64,000 nt of DNA from Sisyra terminalis (lineage: Eukaryota; Arthropoda; Insecta; Neuroptera; Sisyridae), in the NCBI GenBank assembly GCA_958496175.1, contig OY292280.1:22568001-22632000 (forward strand), written 5' to 3'. Position numbers and translations under genes: made by a program. This document shows, piece by piece, positions 1 to 13,698 of the stretch; position 1 is the first letter of the stretch, and every line of letters begins with the position of its first letter. Under the pieces are notes generated by a model. It saw only the letters and a program-made list of their open reading frames with translations, was not told the DNA's origin and searched no databases.

Positions 1-2373
1 AAACTTTCAAAAAGGACAATTTTCTAATGCATATAATGGACATAAGGGATGTTTTCCTTCACTAAATTAAAGTTGAATATTATAAACTAAACCATTCTTA
101 ACCACTATGCCAAAAATAAAATGCATTTGTTACGTATATCTTTGGAAAATTGAAACTGGAAATTAAATTGTTGAAAGTCTATGCGAAAAAATTCGACTGA
201 TATTGGGTCATTTAAAGAAGGTGACTTTTCATTATGAGGTCTAGTTTTCTCAACGGATTCTGAATTAAGGCTATCAAGTGAAATATAAAAGGAAAAAAAA
301 TTTTGTCCTGTGTGCCAAAAGACACCCGCAATAACGTTTCAAACTTTCAAAAAGGACAATTTTCTAATGCATATAAAGGACATAAGGGATGTTTTCCTTC
401 ACTAAATTAAAGTAGAATATTATAAACTAAACCATTCTTAACCACTATGCAAAAAATAATAAGCATTTGTTACGTATATCTTTGGAAAATTGAAACTGGA
501 AATTAAATTGATGAAAGTCTATGCGAAAAAATTCGACCGATATTGGGTCATTTAATGAAGGTGACTTTTCATTATGAGGTCTAGTTTTCTCAACGGATTC
601 TGAATTAAGGCTATCAAGTGAAATATAATAGGAAATCAATTTTGTCCTGTGTGCCAAAAGACACCCGCAATATCGTTTCAAACTTTCAAAAAGGACAATT
701 TTCTAATGCATAAAAAGGACATAAGGGATGTTTTCCTCACTAAATTAAAGTAGAATATTATAAACTAAACCATTCTTATCCACTATGCCAAAAATAAAAA
801 GCATTTGTTACGTATATCTTTTGAAAATTGAAACTGGAAATTAAATTGATGAAAGTCTATGCGAAAAAATTCGACCGATATTGGGTCATTTAAAGAAGGT
901 GACTTTTCATTATGAGGTCTAGTTTTCTCAACGGATTCTGAATTAAGGCTATCAAGTGAAATATAATAGGAAATCAATTTTGTCCTGTGTGCCAAAAGAC
1001 ACCCGCAATATCGTTTCAAACTTTCAAAGAGGACAATTTTCTAATGCATAAAAAGGACATAAGGGATGATTTCCTTCACTAAATTAAAGTAGAATATTAT
1101 AAACTAAACCATTCTTAACCACTATGCAAAAAATAAAAAGCATTTGTTACGTATATCTTTGGAAAATTGAAACTGGAAATTAAATTGATGAAAGTCTATG
1201 CGAAAAAATTCGACTGATATTGGGTCATTTAAAGAAGGTGACTTTTCATTATGAGGTCTAGTTTTCTCAACGGATTCTGAATTAAGGCTATCAAGTGAAA
1301 TATAATAGGAAATCAATTTTGTCCTGTGTGCCAAAAGACACCCGCAATATCGTTTCAAACTTTCAAAAAGGACAATTTTCTAATGCATAAAAAGGACATA
1401 AGGGATGATTTCCTTCACTAAATTAAAGTAGAATATTATAAACTAAACCATTCTTAACCACTATGCAAAAAATAAAAAGCATTTGTTACGTATATCTTTG
1501 GAAAATTGAAACTGGAAATTAAATTGATGAAAGTCTATGCGAAAAAATTCGACTGATATTGGGTCATTTAAAGAAGGTGACTTTTCATTATGAGGTCTAG
1601 TTTTCTCAACGGATTCTGAATTAAGGCTATCAAGTGAAATATAATAGGAAATCAATTTTGTCCTGTGTGCCAAAAGACACCCGCAATATCGTTTCAAACT
1701 TTCAAAAAGGACAATTTTCTAATGCATAAAAAGGACATAAGGGATGATTTCCTTCACTAAATTAAAGTAGAATATTATAAACTAAACCATTCTTAACCAC
1801 TATGCAAAAAATAAAAAGCATTTGTTACGTATATCTTTGGAAAATTGAAACTGGAAATTAAATTGATGAAAGTCTATGCGAAAAAATTCGACTGATATTG
1901 GGTCATTTAAAGAAGGTGACTTTTCATTATGAGGTCTAGTTTTCTCAACGGATTCTGAATTAAGGCTATCAAGTGAAATATAATAGGAAATCAATTTTGT
2001 CCTGTGTGCCAAAAGACACCCGCAATATCGTTTCAAACTTTCAAAAAGGACAATTTTCTAATGCATAAAAAGGACATAAGGGATGTTTTCCTTCACTAAA
2101 TTAAAGTAGAATATTATAAACTAAACCATTCTTAACCACTTTGCAAAAAATAAAAAGCATTTGTTACGAATATCTTTGGAAAATTTAAACTGGAAATTAA
2201 ATTGATGAAAGTCTATGCGAAAAAATTCGACTGATATTGGGTCATTTAAAGAAGGTGACTTTTCATTATGAGGTCGAGTTTTCTCAACGGATTCTGAATA
2301 AAGGCTATCAAGTGAAATATAATAGGAAATCAATTTTGTCCTGTGTGCCAAAAGACACCCGCAATATCGTTTC
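1..2373 (+). repeat. Seven-monomer block duplicated at 8,460-10,832
   Basis: Every stretch I compared matches 8,460-10,832 at an offset of 8,459 bp, which equals 25 monomers. Shared rare variants include CATATAATGG, an AATAATAAGC variant, CTTATCCAC, and a monomer with CACTTTGC. Similarity breaks at 2,374, where this copy has TTCATACTTTC and the other TTCAAACTTTC. The block may extend left of the window. It is either part of a very long higher-order repeat or a recent segmental duplication within the array. Confidence 0.9.
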
Positions 2374-5300
2374 ATACTTTCAAAAAGGACAATTTTTTAA
2401 TGCATAAAAAGGACATAAGGGATGTTTTCCTCACTAAATTAAAGTTGAATATTATAAACTAAACCATTCTTAACCACTATGCTAAAAATAAAAAGCATTT
2501 GTTACGTACATTTTTGGAAAATTGAAACTGGAAATTAAATTGATGAAAGTCTATGCGAAAAAATTCGACTGATATTGGGTCATTTAAAGAAGGTGACTTT
2601 TCATTATGAGGACTAGTTTTCTCAACGGATTCTGAATTAAGGCTATCAAGTGAAATATAATAGGAAAAAAATTTTGTCCTGTGTGCCAAAAGACACCCGC
2701 AATATCGTTTCATACTTTCAAAAAGGACAATTTTTTAATGCATAAAAAGGACATAAGGGATGTTTTCCTCACTAAATTAAAGTTGAATATTATAAACTAA
2801 ACCATTCTTAACCCCTATGCAAAAAATAAAAAGCATTTGTTACGTATATATTTGGAAAATTGAAACTGGAAATTAAATTGTTGAAAGTCTAAGCGAAAAA
2901 ATTCGACTGATATTGGGTCACTTAAAGAAGGTGACTTTTCATTATGAGGTCTAGTTTTCTCAACGGATTTTGAATTAAGGCTATCAAGTGAAATATAATA
3001 GGAAAAAAATTTTGTCCTGTGTGCCAAAAGACACCCGCAATATCGTTTCATACTTTCAAAAAGGACAATTTTTTAATGCATAAAAAGGACATAAGGGATG
3101 TTTTCCTCACTAAATTAAAGTTGAATATTATAAACTAAACCATTCTTAACCACTATGCAAAAAATAAAAAGCATTTGTTACGTATATCTTTGGAAAATTG
3201 AAACTGGAAATTAAATTGATGAAAGTCAATGCGAAAAAATTCGACTGATATTGGGTCATTTAAAGAAGGTGACTTTTCATTATGAGGTCTAGTTTTCTCA
3301 ACGGATTCTGAATTAAGGCAATCAAGTGAAATATAATAGGAAAACAATTTTGTCCTGTGTGCCCAAAGACACCCGCAATATCGATTCATACTTTCAAAAA
3401 GGACAATTTTTTAATGCATAAAAAGGACATAAGGGATGTTTTCCTCACTAAATTAAAGTTGAATATTATAAACTAAACCATTCTTAACCACTATGCTAAA
3501 AATAAAAAGCATTTGTTACGTACATTTTTGGAAAATTGAAACTGGAAATTAAATTGATGAAAGTCTATGCGAAAAAATTCGACTGATATTGGGTCATTTA
3601 AAGAAGGTGACTTTTCATTATGAGGTCTAGTTTTCTCAACGGATTCTGAATTAAGGCCATCATGTGAAATATAATAGGAAATCAATTTTGTCCTGTGTGC
3701 CAAAAGACACCCGCAATATCGTTTCAAACTTTCAAAAAGGACAATTTTCTATTGCATAAAAAGGACATAAGGGATGTTTTCCTTCACTAAATTTAAGTTG
3801 AATATTATAAATTAAACCATTCTTAACCACTATGCAAAAAATAAAAAGCATTTGTTACGTACATTTTTGGAAAATTGAAACTGGAAATTAAATTGATGAA
3901 AGTCAATGCGAAAAAATTCGACTGATATTGGGTCATTTAAAGTAGGTGACTTTTCATTATGAGGTCTAGTTTTCTCAACGGATTCTGAATTAAGGCAATC
4001 AAGTGAAATATAATAGGAAAACAATTTTGTCCTGTGTGCCAAAAGACACCCGCAATATCGTTTCAAACTTTCAAAAAGGACAATTTTCTAATGCATAAAA
4101 AGGACATAAGGGATGTTTTCCTCACTAAATTAAAGTTGAATATTATAAACCAAACCATTCTTAACCACTATGCAAAAATAATAAGCATTTGTAACGTATA
4201 TCTTTGAAAAATTGAAACTGGAAATTAAATTGATGAAAGTCTATGCGAAAAAATTCGACTGATATTGGGTCATTTAAAGAAGGTGACTTTTCATTATGAG
4301 GTCTAGTTTTCTCAACGGATTTTGAATTAAGGCTATCAAGTGAAATATAATAGGAAAAAAATTTTGTCCTGTGTGCCAAAAGACACCCGCAATATCGTTT
4401 CATACTTTCAAAAAGGACAATTTTTTAATGCATAAAAAGGACATAAGGGATGTTTTCCTCACTAAATTAAAGTAGAATAATATAAACTAAACCATTCTTA
4501 ACCACTATGCAAAATATAAAAAGCATTTGTTACGTACATTTTTGGAAAATTGAAACTGGAAATTAAATTGATGAAAGTCTATGCGAAAAAATTCGACTGA
4601 TATTGGGTCATTTAAAGAAGGTGACTTTTCATTATGAGGTCTAGTTTTCTCAACGGATTCTGAATTAAGGCAATCAAGTGAAATATAATAGGAAAACAAT
4701 TTTGTCCTGTGTGCCAAAAGACACCCGCAATATCGTTTCAAACTTTCAAAAAGGACAATTTTCAAATGCATAAAAAGGACATAAGGGATGTTTTCCTCAC
4801 TAAATTAAAGTTGAATATTATAAACTAAACCATTCTTAACCACTATGCAAAAATAAAAAGCATTTGTTACGTACATTTTTGGAAAATTGAAACTGGAAAT
4901 TAAATTGATGAAAGTCTATGCGAAAAAATTCGACTGATATTGGGTCATTTAAAGAAGGTGACTTTTCATTATGAGGTCTAGTTTTCTCAACGGATTCTGA
5001 ATTAAGGCTATAAAGTGAAATATAATAGGAAAACAATTTTGCCCTGTGTGCCAAAAGACACCCGCAATATCGTTTCAAACTTTCATAAAGGACAATTTTC
5101 TAATGCATAAAAAGGACATAAGGGATGTTTTCCTCACTAAATTAAAGAATAATATTATAAACTAAACCATTCTTAACCACTATGCAAAAAATAAAAAGCA
5201 TTTGTTACGTATATCTTTGGAAAATTGAAACTGGAAATTAAATTGTTGAAAGTCTAAGCGAAAAAATTCGACTGATATTGGGTCACTTAAAGAAGGAGAC

Positions 5301-8300
5301 TTTTCATTATGAGGTCTAGTTTTCTCAACGGATTTTGAATTAAGGCTATCAAGTGAAATATAATAGGAAAAAAATTTTGTCCTGTGTGCCAAAAGACACC
5401 CGCCATATCGTTTCAAACTTTCAAAAAGGACAATTTTCTAATGCATAAAAAGGACATAAGGGATGTTTTCCTTCACTAAATTAAAGTTGAATATTATAAA
5501 CTAAACCATTCTTAACCACTATGCAAAAAATAAAAAGCATTTGTCACGTACATCTTTGGAAAATTGAAACTGGAAATTAAATTGATGAAAGTCTATGCGA
5601 AAAAATTCGACTGATATTGGGTCACTTAAAGAAGGTGACTTTTCATTATGAGGTATAGTTTTCTCAACGGATTCCGAATTAAGGCTATAAAGTGAAATAT
5701 AATAGGAAAACAATTTTGCCCTGTGTGCCAAAAGACACCCGCAATATCGTTTCAAACTTTCCAAAAGGACAAAATTCTAATGCATAAAAAGGACATAAGG
5801 GATGTTTCCCTCACTAAATTAAAGTTGAATATTATAAACTAAACCATTCTTAACCACTATGCAAAAAATAAAAAGCATTTGTTACGTATATCTTTGGAAA
5901 ATTGAAACTGGAAATTAAATTGATGAAAGTCTATGCGAAAAAATTCGTCTGATATTGGGTCATTTAAAGAAGGTGACTTTTCATTATGAGGTCTAGTTTT
6001 CTCAACGGATTCTGAATTAAGGCTATAAAGTGAAATATAATAGGAAATCAATTTTGTCCTGTGTGCCAAAAGACACCCGCAATATCGTTTCAAACATTCA
6101 AAAAGGACAATTTTCAAATGCATAAAAAGGACATAAGGGATGTTTTCCTCACTAAATTAAAGCAGAATATTATAAACTAAACCATTCTTAACCACTATGC
6201 AAAAAATAAAAAGCATTTGTTACGTACATCTTGGGAAAATTGAAACTGGAAATTAAATTGATGAAAGTCTATGCGAAAAAATTCGACTGATATTGGGTCA
6301 TTTAAAGAAGGTGACTTTTCATTATGAGGTCTAGTTTTCGCAACGGATTCTGAATTAAGGCTATCAAGTGAAATATAAAAGGAAAAAAATTTTGTCCTGT
6401 GTGCCAAAAGACACCCGCAATAACGTTTCAAACTTTCAAAAAGGACAATCTTCTAATGCATATAAAGGACATAAGGGATGTTTTCCTTCTCTAAATTAAA
6501 GTAGAATATTATAAACTAATCCATTGTTAACCACTATGCAAAAAATAAAAAGCATTTGTTTCGTATATCTTTGGAAAATTGAAACTGGAAATTAAATTGA
6601 TGAAAGTCTATGCGAAAAAATTCGACTGATATTGGGTCATTTAAAGAAGGTGACTTTTCATTATGAGGTCTAGTTTTCTCAACGGATTCTGAATTAAGGC
6701 TATCAAGTGAAATATAAAAGGAAAAAATTTTGTCCTGTGTGCCAATAGACACCCGCAATATCGTTTCAAACTTTCAAAAAGGACAATTTTCTAATGCATA
6801 TAAAGGACATATGGGATGTTTTCCTTCACTAAATTAAAGTAGAATATTATAAACTAAACCATTCTTAACCTCTATGCAATAAATAAAAAGCATTTGTTTC
6901 GTATATCTTTGGAAAATTGAAACTGGAAATTAAATTGTTGAAAGTCTATGCGAAAAAATTCGACTGATATTGGGTCATTTAAAGAAGGTGACTTTTCATT
7001 ATGAGGTCTAGTTTTCTCATCGGATTTTGAATTAAGGCTATCAAGTGAAATATAATGTGAAAAAAATTTTGTCCTGTGTGCCAAAAGACACCCGCAATAT
7101 CGTTTCAAACGTTCAAAAAGGACAATTTTCTAATGCATAAAAAGGACATAAGGGATGTTTTCCTCTCTAAATTAAAGTAGAATATTATAAACTAAACCAT
7201 TCTTAACCACTATGCAAAAAATAAAAAGCATTTGTTACGTATATCTTTGGAAAATTGAAACTGGAAATTAAATTGATGAAAGTCTATGCGAAAAAATTCG
7301 ACGGATATTGGGTCATTTAAAGAAGGTGACTTTTCATTATGAGGTCTAGTTTTCTCAACGGATTCTGAATTAAGGCTATCAAGTGAAATATAATAGGAAA
7401 TCTATTTTGTCCTGTGTGCCAAAAGACTCCCGCAATATCGTTTCAAACTTTCAAAAAGGACAATTTTCTAATGCATAAAAAGGACATAAGGGATGTTTTC
7501 CTCACTAAATTAAAGTAGAATATTATAAACTAAACCATTCTTAACCACTATGCAAAAAATAAAATGCATTTGTTACGTATATCTTTGGAAAATTGGAACT
7601 GGAAATTAAATTGATGAAAGTCTATGCGAAAAAATTCGACTGATATTGGATCATTTAAAGAAGGTGACTTTTCATTATGAGGTCTAGTTTTCTCAACGGA
7701 TTTTGAATTAAGGCTATCAAGTGAAATATAATAGGAAAAAATTTTTGTCCTGTGTGCCAAAAGACACCCGCAATATCGTTTCATACTTTCAAAAAGGACA
7801 ATTTTTTAATGCATAAAAAGGACATAAGGGATGTTTTCCTCACTAAATTAAAGTTTAATATTATAAACTAAACCATTCTTAACCACTATGCAAAAAATAA
7901 AAAGCATTTGTTACGTATATCTTTGGAAAATTGAAACTGGAAATTAAATTGTTGAAAGTCTATGCGAAAAAATTCGACTGATATTGGGTCATTTAAAGAA
8001 GGTGACTTTTCATTATGAGGTCTAGTTTTCTCAACGGATTCTGAATTAAGGCTATCAAGTGAAATATAATGTGAAAAAATATTTGTCCTGTGGGCCAAAA
8101 GACACCCGCAATATCGTTTCAAACTTTCAAATAGGAAAATTTTCTAATGCATAAGAAGGACATAAGGGATGTTTTCCTCACTAAATTAAAGTTTAATATT
8201 ATAAACTAAACCATTCTTAACCACTATGCAAAAAATAAAAAGCATTTGTTACGTATATCTTTGGAAAATTGAAACTGGAAATTAAATTGTTGAAAGTCTA

Positions 8301-8459
8301 TGCGAAAAAATTCGACTGATATTGGGTCATTTAAAGAAGGTGACTTTTCATTATGAGGTCTAGTTTTCTCAACGGATTCTGAATTAAGGCTATCAAGTGA
8401 AATATAAAAGGAAAAAAAATTTTGTCCTGTGTGCCAAAAGACACCCGCAATAACGTTTC

Positions 8460-10832
8460 AAACTTTCAAAAAGGACAATTTTCTAATGCATATAATGGAC
8501 ATAAGGGATGTTTTCCTTCACTAAATTAAAGTTGAATATTATAAACTAAACCATTCTTAACCACTATGCCAAAAATAAAATGCATTTGTTACGTATATCT
8601 TTGGAAAATTGAAACTGGAAATTAAATTGTTGAAAGTCTATGCGAAAAAATTCGACTGATATTGGGTCATTTAAAGAAGGTGACTTTTCATTATGAGGTC
8701 TAGTTTTCTCAACGGATTCTGAATTAAGGCTATCAAGTGAAATATAAAAGGAAAAAAAATTTTGTCCTGTGTGCCAAAAGACACCCGCAATAACGTTTCA
8801 AACTTTCAAAAAGGACAATTTTCTAATGCATATAAAGGACATAAGGGATGTTTTCCTTCACTAAATTAAAGTAGAATATTATAAACTAAACCATTCTTAA
8901 CCACTATGCAAAAAATAATAAGCATTTGTTACGTATATCTTTGGAAAATTGAAACTGGAAATTAAATTGATGAAAGTCTATGCGAAAAAATTCGACCGAT
9001 ATTGGGTCATTTAATGAAGGTGACTTTTCATTATGAGGTCTAGTTTTCTCAACGGATTCTGAATTAAGGCTATCAAGTGAAATATAATAGGAAATCAATT
9101 TTGTCCTGTGTGCCAAAAGACACCCGCAATATCGTTTCAAACTTTCAAAAAGGACAATTTTCTAATGCATAAAAAGGACATAAGGGATGTTTTCCTCACT
9201 AAATTAAAGTAGAATATTATAAACTAAACCATTCTTATCCACTATGCCAAAAATAAAAAGCATTTGTTACGTATATCTTTTGAAAATTGAAACTGGAAAT
9301 TAAATTGATGAAAGTCTATGCGAAAAAATTCGACCGATATTGGGTCATTTAAAGAAGGTGACTTTTCATTATGAGGTCTAGTTTTCTCAACGGATTCTGA
9401 ATTAAGGCTATCAAGTGAAATATAATAGGAAATCAATTTTGTCCTGTGTGCCAAAAGACACCCGCAATATCGTTTCAAACTTTCAAAGAGGACAATTTTC
9501 TAATGCATAAAAAGGACATAAGGGATGATTTCCTTCACTAAATTAAAGTAGAATATTATAAACTAAACCATTCTTAACCACTATGCAAAAAATAAAAAGC
9601 ATTTGTTACGTATATCTTTGGAAAATTGAAACTGGAAATTAAATTGATGAAAGTCTATGCGAAAAAATTCGACTGATATTGGGTCATTTAAAGAAGGTGA
9701 CTTTTCATTATGAGGTCTAGTTTTCTCAACGGATTCTGAATTAAGGCTATCAAGTGAAATATAATAGGAAATCAATTTTGTCCTGTGTGCCAAAAGACAC
9801 CCGCAATATCGTTTCAAACTTTCAAAAAGGACAATTTTCTAATGCATAAAAAGGACATAAGGGATGATTTCCTTCACTAAATTAAAGTAGAATATTATAA
9901 ACTAAACCATTCTTAACCACTATGCAAAAAATAAAAAGCATTTGTTACGTATATCTTTGGAAAATTGAAACTGGAAATTAAATTGATGAAAGTCTATGCG
10001 AAAAAATTCGACTGATATTGGGTCATTTAAAGAAGGTGACTTTTCATTATGAGGTCTAGTTTTCTCAACGGATTCTGAATTAAGGCTATCAAGTGAAATA
10101 TAATAGGAAATCAATTTTGTCCTGTGTGCCAAAAGACACCCGCAATATCGTTTCAAACTTTCAAAAAGGACAATTTTCTAATGCATAAAAAGGACATAAG
10201 GGATGATTTCCTTCACTAAATTAAAGTAGAATATTATAAACTAAACCATTCTTAACCACTATGCAAAAAATAAAAAGCATTTGTTACGTATATCTTTGGA
10301 AAATTGAAACTGGAAATTAAATTGATGAAAGTCTATGCGAAAAAATTCGACTGATATTGGGTCATTTAAAGAAGGTGACTTTTCATTATGAGGTCTAGTT
10401 TTCTCAACGGATTCTGAATTAAGGCTATCAAGTGAAATATAATAGGAAATCAATTTTGTCCTGTGTGCCAAAAGACACCCGCAATATCGTTTCAAACTTT
10501 CAAAAAGGACAATTTTCTAATGCATAAAAAGGACATAAGGGATGTTTTCCTTCACTAAATTAAAGTAGAATATTATAAACTAAACCATTCTTAACCACTT
10601 TGCAAAAAATAAAAAGCATTTGTTACGAATATCTTTGGAAAATTTAAACTGGAAATTAAATTGATGAAAGTCTATGCGAAAAAATTCGACTGATATTGGG
10701 TCATTTAAAGAAGGTGACTTTTCATTATGAGGTCGAGTTTTCTCAACGGATTCTGAATAAAGGCTATCAAGTGAAATATAATAGGAAATCAATTTTGTCC
10801 TGTGTGCCAAAAGACACCCGCAATATCGTTTC
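8460..10832 (+). repeat. Second copy of the seven-monomer block
   Basis: Partner of 1-2,373, in the same orientation and monomer phase. After 10,832 the following monomers differ from those after 2,373, so the duplication ends there. The displacement is a whole number of monomers, as expected from unequal exchange in register. Confidence 0.9.
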
Positions 10833-12890
10833 AAACTTTCAAAAAGGACAATTTTCTAATGCATAAAAAGGACATAAGGGATGATTTCCTTCACTAAATT
10901 AAAGTAGAATATTATAAACTAAACCATTCTTAACCACTATGCAAAAAATAAAAAGCATTTGTTTCGTATATCTTTGGAAAATTGAAACTGGAAATTAAAT
11001 TGATGAAAGTCTATGCGAAAAAATTCGACTGATATTGGGTCATTTAAAGAAGGTGACTTTTCATTATGAGGTCTAGTTTTCTCAACGGATTCTGAATTAA
11101 GGCTATCAAGTGAAATATAATAGGAAATCAATTTTGTCCTGTGTGCCAAAAGACACCCGCAATATCGATTCAAACTTTCAAAAAGGACAATTTTCTAATG
11201 CATATAATGGACATAAGGGATGTTTTCCTTCACTAAATTAAAGTTGAATATTATAAACTAAACCATTCTTAACCACTATGCCAAAAATAAAATGCATTTG
11301 TTACGTATATCTTTGGAAAATTGAAACTGGAAATTAAATTGTTGAAAGTCTATGCGAAAAAATTCGACTGATATTGGGTCATTTAAAGAAGGTGACTTTT
11401 CATTATGAGGTCTAGTTTTCTCAACGGATTCTGAATTAAGGCTATCAAGTGAAATATAATAGGAAATCAATTTTGTCCTGTGTGCCAAAAGACACCCGCA
11501 ATATCGTTTCAAACTTTCAAAAAGGACAATTTTCTAATGCATAAAAAGGACATAAGGGATGTTTTCCTCACTAAATTAAAGTAGAATATTATAAACTAAA
11601 CCATTCTTATCCACTATGCAAAAAATAAAAAGCATTTGTTATGTATATCTTTGGAAAATTGAAACTGGAAATTAAATTGATGAAAGTCTATGCGAAAAAA
11701 TTCGACTGATATTGGGTCATTTAAAGAAGGTGACTTTTCATTATGAGGTCTAGTTTTCTCAACGGATTTAGAATTAAGGCTATCAAGTGAAATATAATAG
11801 GAAATCAATTTTGTCCTGTGTGCCAAAAGACACCCGCAATATCGTTTCAAACTTTCAAAAAGGACAATTTTCTAATGCATAAAAAGGACATAAGGGATGT
11901 TTTCCTCACTAAATTAAAGTAGAATATTATAAACTAAACCATTCTTATCCACTATGCAAAAAATAAAAAGCATTTGTTACGTATATCTTTGGAAAATAGA
12001 AACTGGAAATTAAATTGATGAAAGTCTATGCGAAAAAATTCGACTGATATTGGGTCATTTAAAGAAGGGGACTTTTCATTATGAGGTCTAGTTTTCTCAA
12101 CGGATTTAGAATTAAGGCTATCAAGTGAAATATAATGTGAAAAAAATTTTGTCCTGTGTGCCAAAAGACACCCGCAATATCGTTTCAAACTTTCAAGAAG
12201 GACAATTTTCTAATGCATAAAAAGGACATAAGGGATGTTTTCCTTCACTAAATTAAAGTATATTATAAACTAATCCATTCTTAACCACTATGCAAAAAAT
12301 AAAAAGCATTTGTTGGAAAACTTTTAGGTCCTTGATCCTTTTTTTCAAGAAAACAAATTTGTATTTAAATAGCATTAGCTAGCACAATAGGTGAATTTTA
12401 AATATCGAAAAAACCATTAACGATATCGAAAACTTTAGGTTTTATTGGATTTTTGTTTCGATCGTAACGTAATATAGCTATGGTGTGAATTTCATCGAGA
12501 AATTCGACAAACATTTTTTTGAAAAAAGTCGACGTACGGTCGACGTTTGGTCGACGAAATAAAATTTCTCTGAAGTGAAAAAAAAAGTTTTTCCCCTTAA
12601 GCTTTTCCGGGACCAAATTTATACCATCGATAGAGTAATTCAAGCGCTATCGAATGAGCCTACTATCGTTAACCTACGATCGATAGTTATCGCTACAAAT
12701 GGCTTTGAAGTTGGAAAAAGTGAAAAAAATCGCCAATTTAGGCCTATTTTTGGGATTCTTCAGAATTTCTGCCGGAAAATTTTCGCCAAAAAAATGAAAA
12801 ATTGTATAATTAAAAATGATTTTTAGGCTTCTCGGAGCGTAACTAAGCCCTTCCCGAAATCCCATTTCACTAAATTCGAAAATTCGAGGT

Positions 12891-12899
12891 CCCCCCCCC
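12891..12899 (+). repeat. Homopolymer C-tract followed by A-tract (copy 1a)
   Basis: A run of 9 C follows GAGGT and precedes an A-rich run. The same site has 8 C in copy 1c (20,049-20,056), 9 C in copy 2 (41,104-41,112), 10 C in copy 3 (50,626-50,635) and 10 G on the + strand of the inverted copy (18,720-18,729). This is a slippage-prone length marker for cassette copies. Confidence 0.9.
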
Positions 12900-13018
12900 A
12901 AAGAAAAAAACCGAAAAAATTGACTTCAGGATATGTTTTTTAGGCCTCCCGTGACGTAACTAAGCCATTCCCAGAGTCCTACATCCCGAAATTCGAAAAT
13001 TCGGTAATTTTTCGGGAA

Positions 13019-13076
13019 TGACGTCATTGGGTGGCGACGTATGTGTGACGTCATATATATGAAAAGAGTGACGTCA
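13019..13076 (+). promoter_or_regulatory. Cluster of three TGACGTCA palindromes (copy 1a)
   Basis: Perfect TGACGTCA octamers lie at 13,019-13,026, 13,046-13,053 and 13,069-13,076, with an extra CGACGT between the first two. This octamer is the known consensus for CREB/ATF-type bZIP proteins. Start-to-start spacing is 27 and 23 bp. Use in regulation is inference; the visible fact is three perfect sites in 58 bp of AT-rich DNA. Confidence 0.5.
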
Positions 13077-13261
13077 CAAACCTTTGAGCAAAAATAAAAT
13101 GAAAAATATATAGCATCATCGATCGATCATTTCGAACCCCGAAAGGTTGGAACTGTTCGATCGAATATTTCGATGATACAATGTCTGGAATGAGGAATTA
13201 ATGTTAATTAGATATATTATAAGCTGTAAGGAATAGAAATCAATTATTAGAAATTATAAAA

Positions 13262-13480
13262 ATCCGGGACCAATCGGGATGCGAACCAGGGACCTCGACT
13301 CCGAACAACAGCAACGGCGACCAAGACGACTCGGCTATCAGATGATATATGTAAATGACCTTAAAACTCATACATAAACAATTCTTATGAGATTTTTGGA
13401 AAATTGAAAAAAAAATTCGATCGATGGAGTTGGAATTTTCCAAAAATATTTTAACCGCAGCTGCTCCATGTTAAAGTTGG
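13262..13480 (-). repeat. tRNA-like module TL1 with GGAGCAGCT leader (copy 1a)
   Basis: On the - strand there is an A-box-like TAGCCGAGTCG (13,327-13,337) and a B-box-like GGTTCGCATCCC (13,276-13,287), the internal Pol III promoter layout of tRNA genes. About 100-150 nt upstream lies ATGGAGCAGCT (here with a G-for-A change in the following TATGG) and GGAAAATTCC. A full cloverleaf cannot be drawn with confidence, so this looks like a tRNA-derived (SINE-like) module and not a working tRNA gene. Confidence 0.6.
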
Positions 13481-13698
13481 AAAATTTTACTAAAAACTTT
13501 GCATCACTTTAAGGTCCTTGATCCTTTTTTTCGAAAAAAACAACATTTGTATTTTAAAAGAATTTCTTCAGAAAATTAAAATGTAGGTATATATAAAAAA
13601 AATCGATAAGGAAATCAAAAAGTTAAGATATTTTTCGATATTGTCTTTATCGTATTATTCGATAATCTATCGAAAAATATTGAACTTACCTTACTTAC

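Larger units (their letters stand above)
1..12314 (+). repeat. Satellite array 1, about 36 tandem 338/339-bp monomers
   Basis: Head-to-tail monomers recur every 338 or 339 bp. Each carries the landmarks AAACTTTCAAAAAGGACAAT, GGACATAAGGGATG, AACCATTCTTAACCACTATG, GATATTGGGTCATTTAAAGA, CATTATGAGGTCTAG and TCCTGTGTGCCAAAAGACAC. Variation is mainly single substitutions and one-base indels (CCTCAC versus CCTTCAC; GATGAAAG versus GTTGAAAG). Three consecutive monomers (about 1,018-2,034) are almost identical and share a GGGATGATTTCC variant, so local homogenisation is recent. The array enters from the left window edge and stops inside a monomer at 12,314, where the cassette begins. No gene is evident; the recurrent reverse-strand frame of 78 codons mostly starts at TTG. 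A centromeric or heterochromatic role is possible but not shown. Confidence 0.97.

Noticed and set aside
1..12314. A 78-codon reverse-strand ORF in almost every monomer (KRYCGCLLAHRT and so on), repeated through all arrays
   Set aside because: Most copies start at TTG, not ATG. The period is not a multiple of three, changes are frequent and mostly amino-acid altering, and some monomers are broken. It is a by-product of the repeat.
13262..13345. A functional tRNA gene at TL1
   Set aside because: Boxes are present but acceptor, D and T stems cannot be paired convincingly, and there is no clear anticodon arm.
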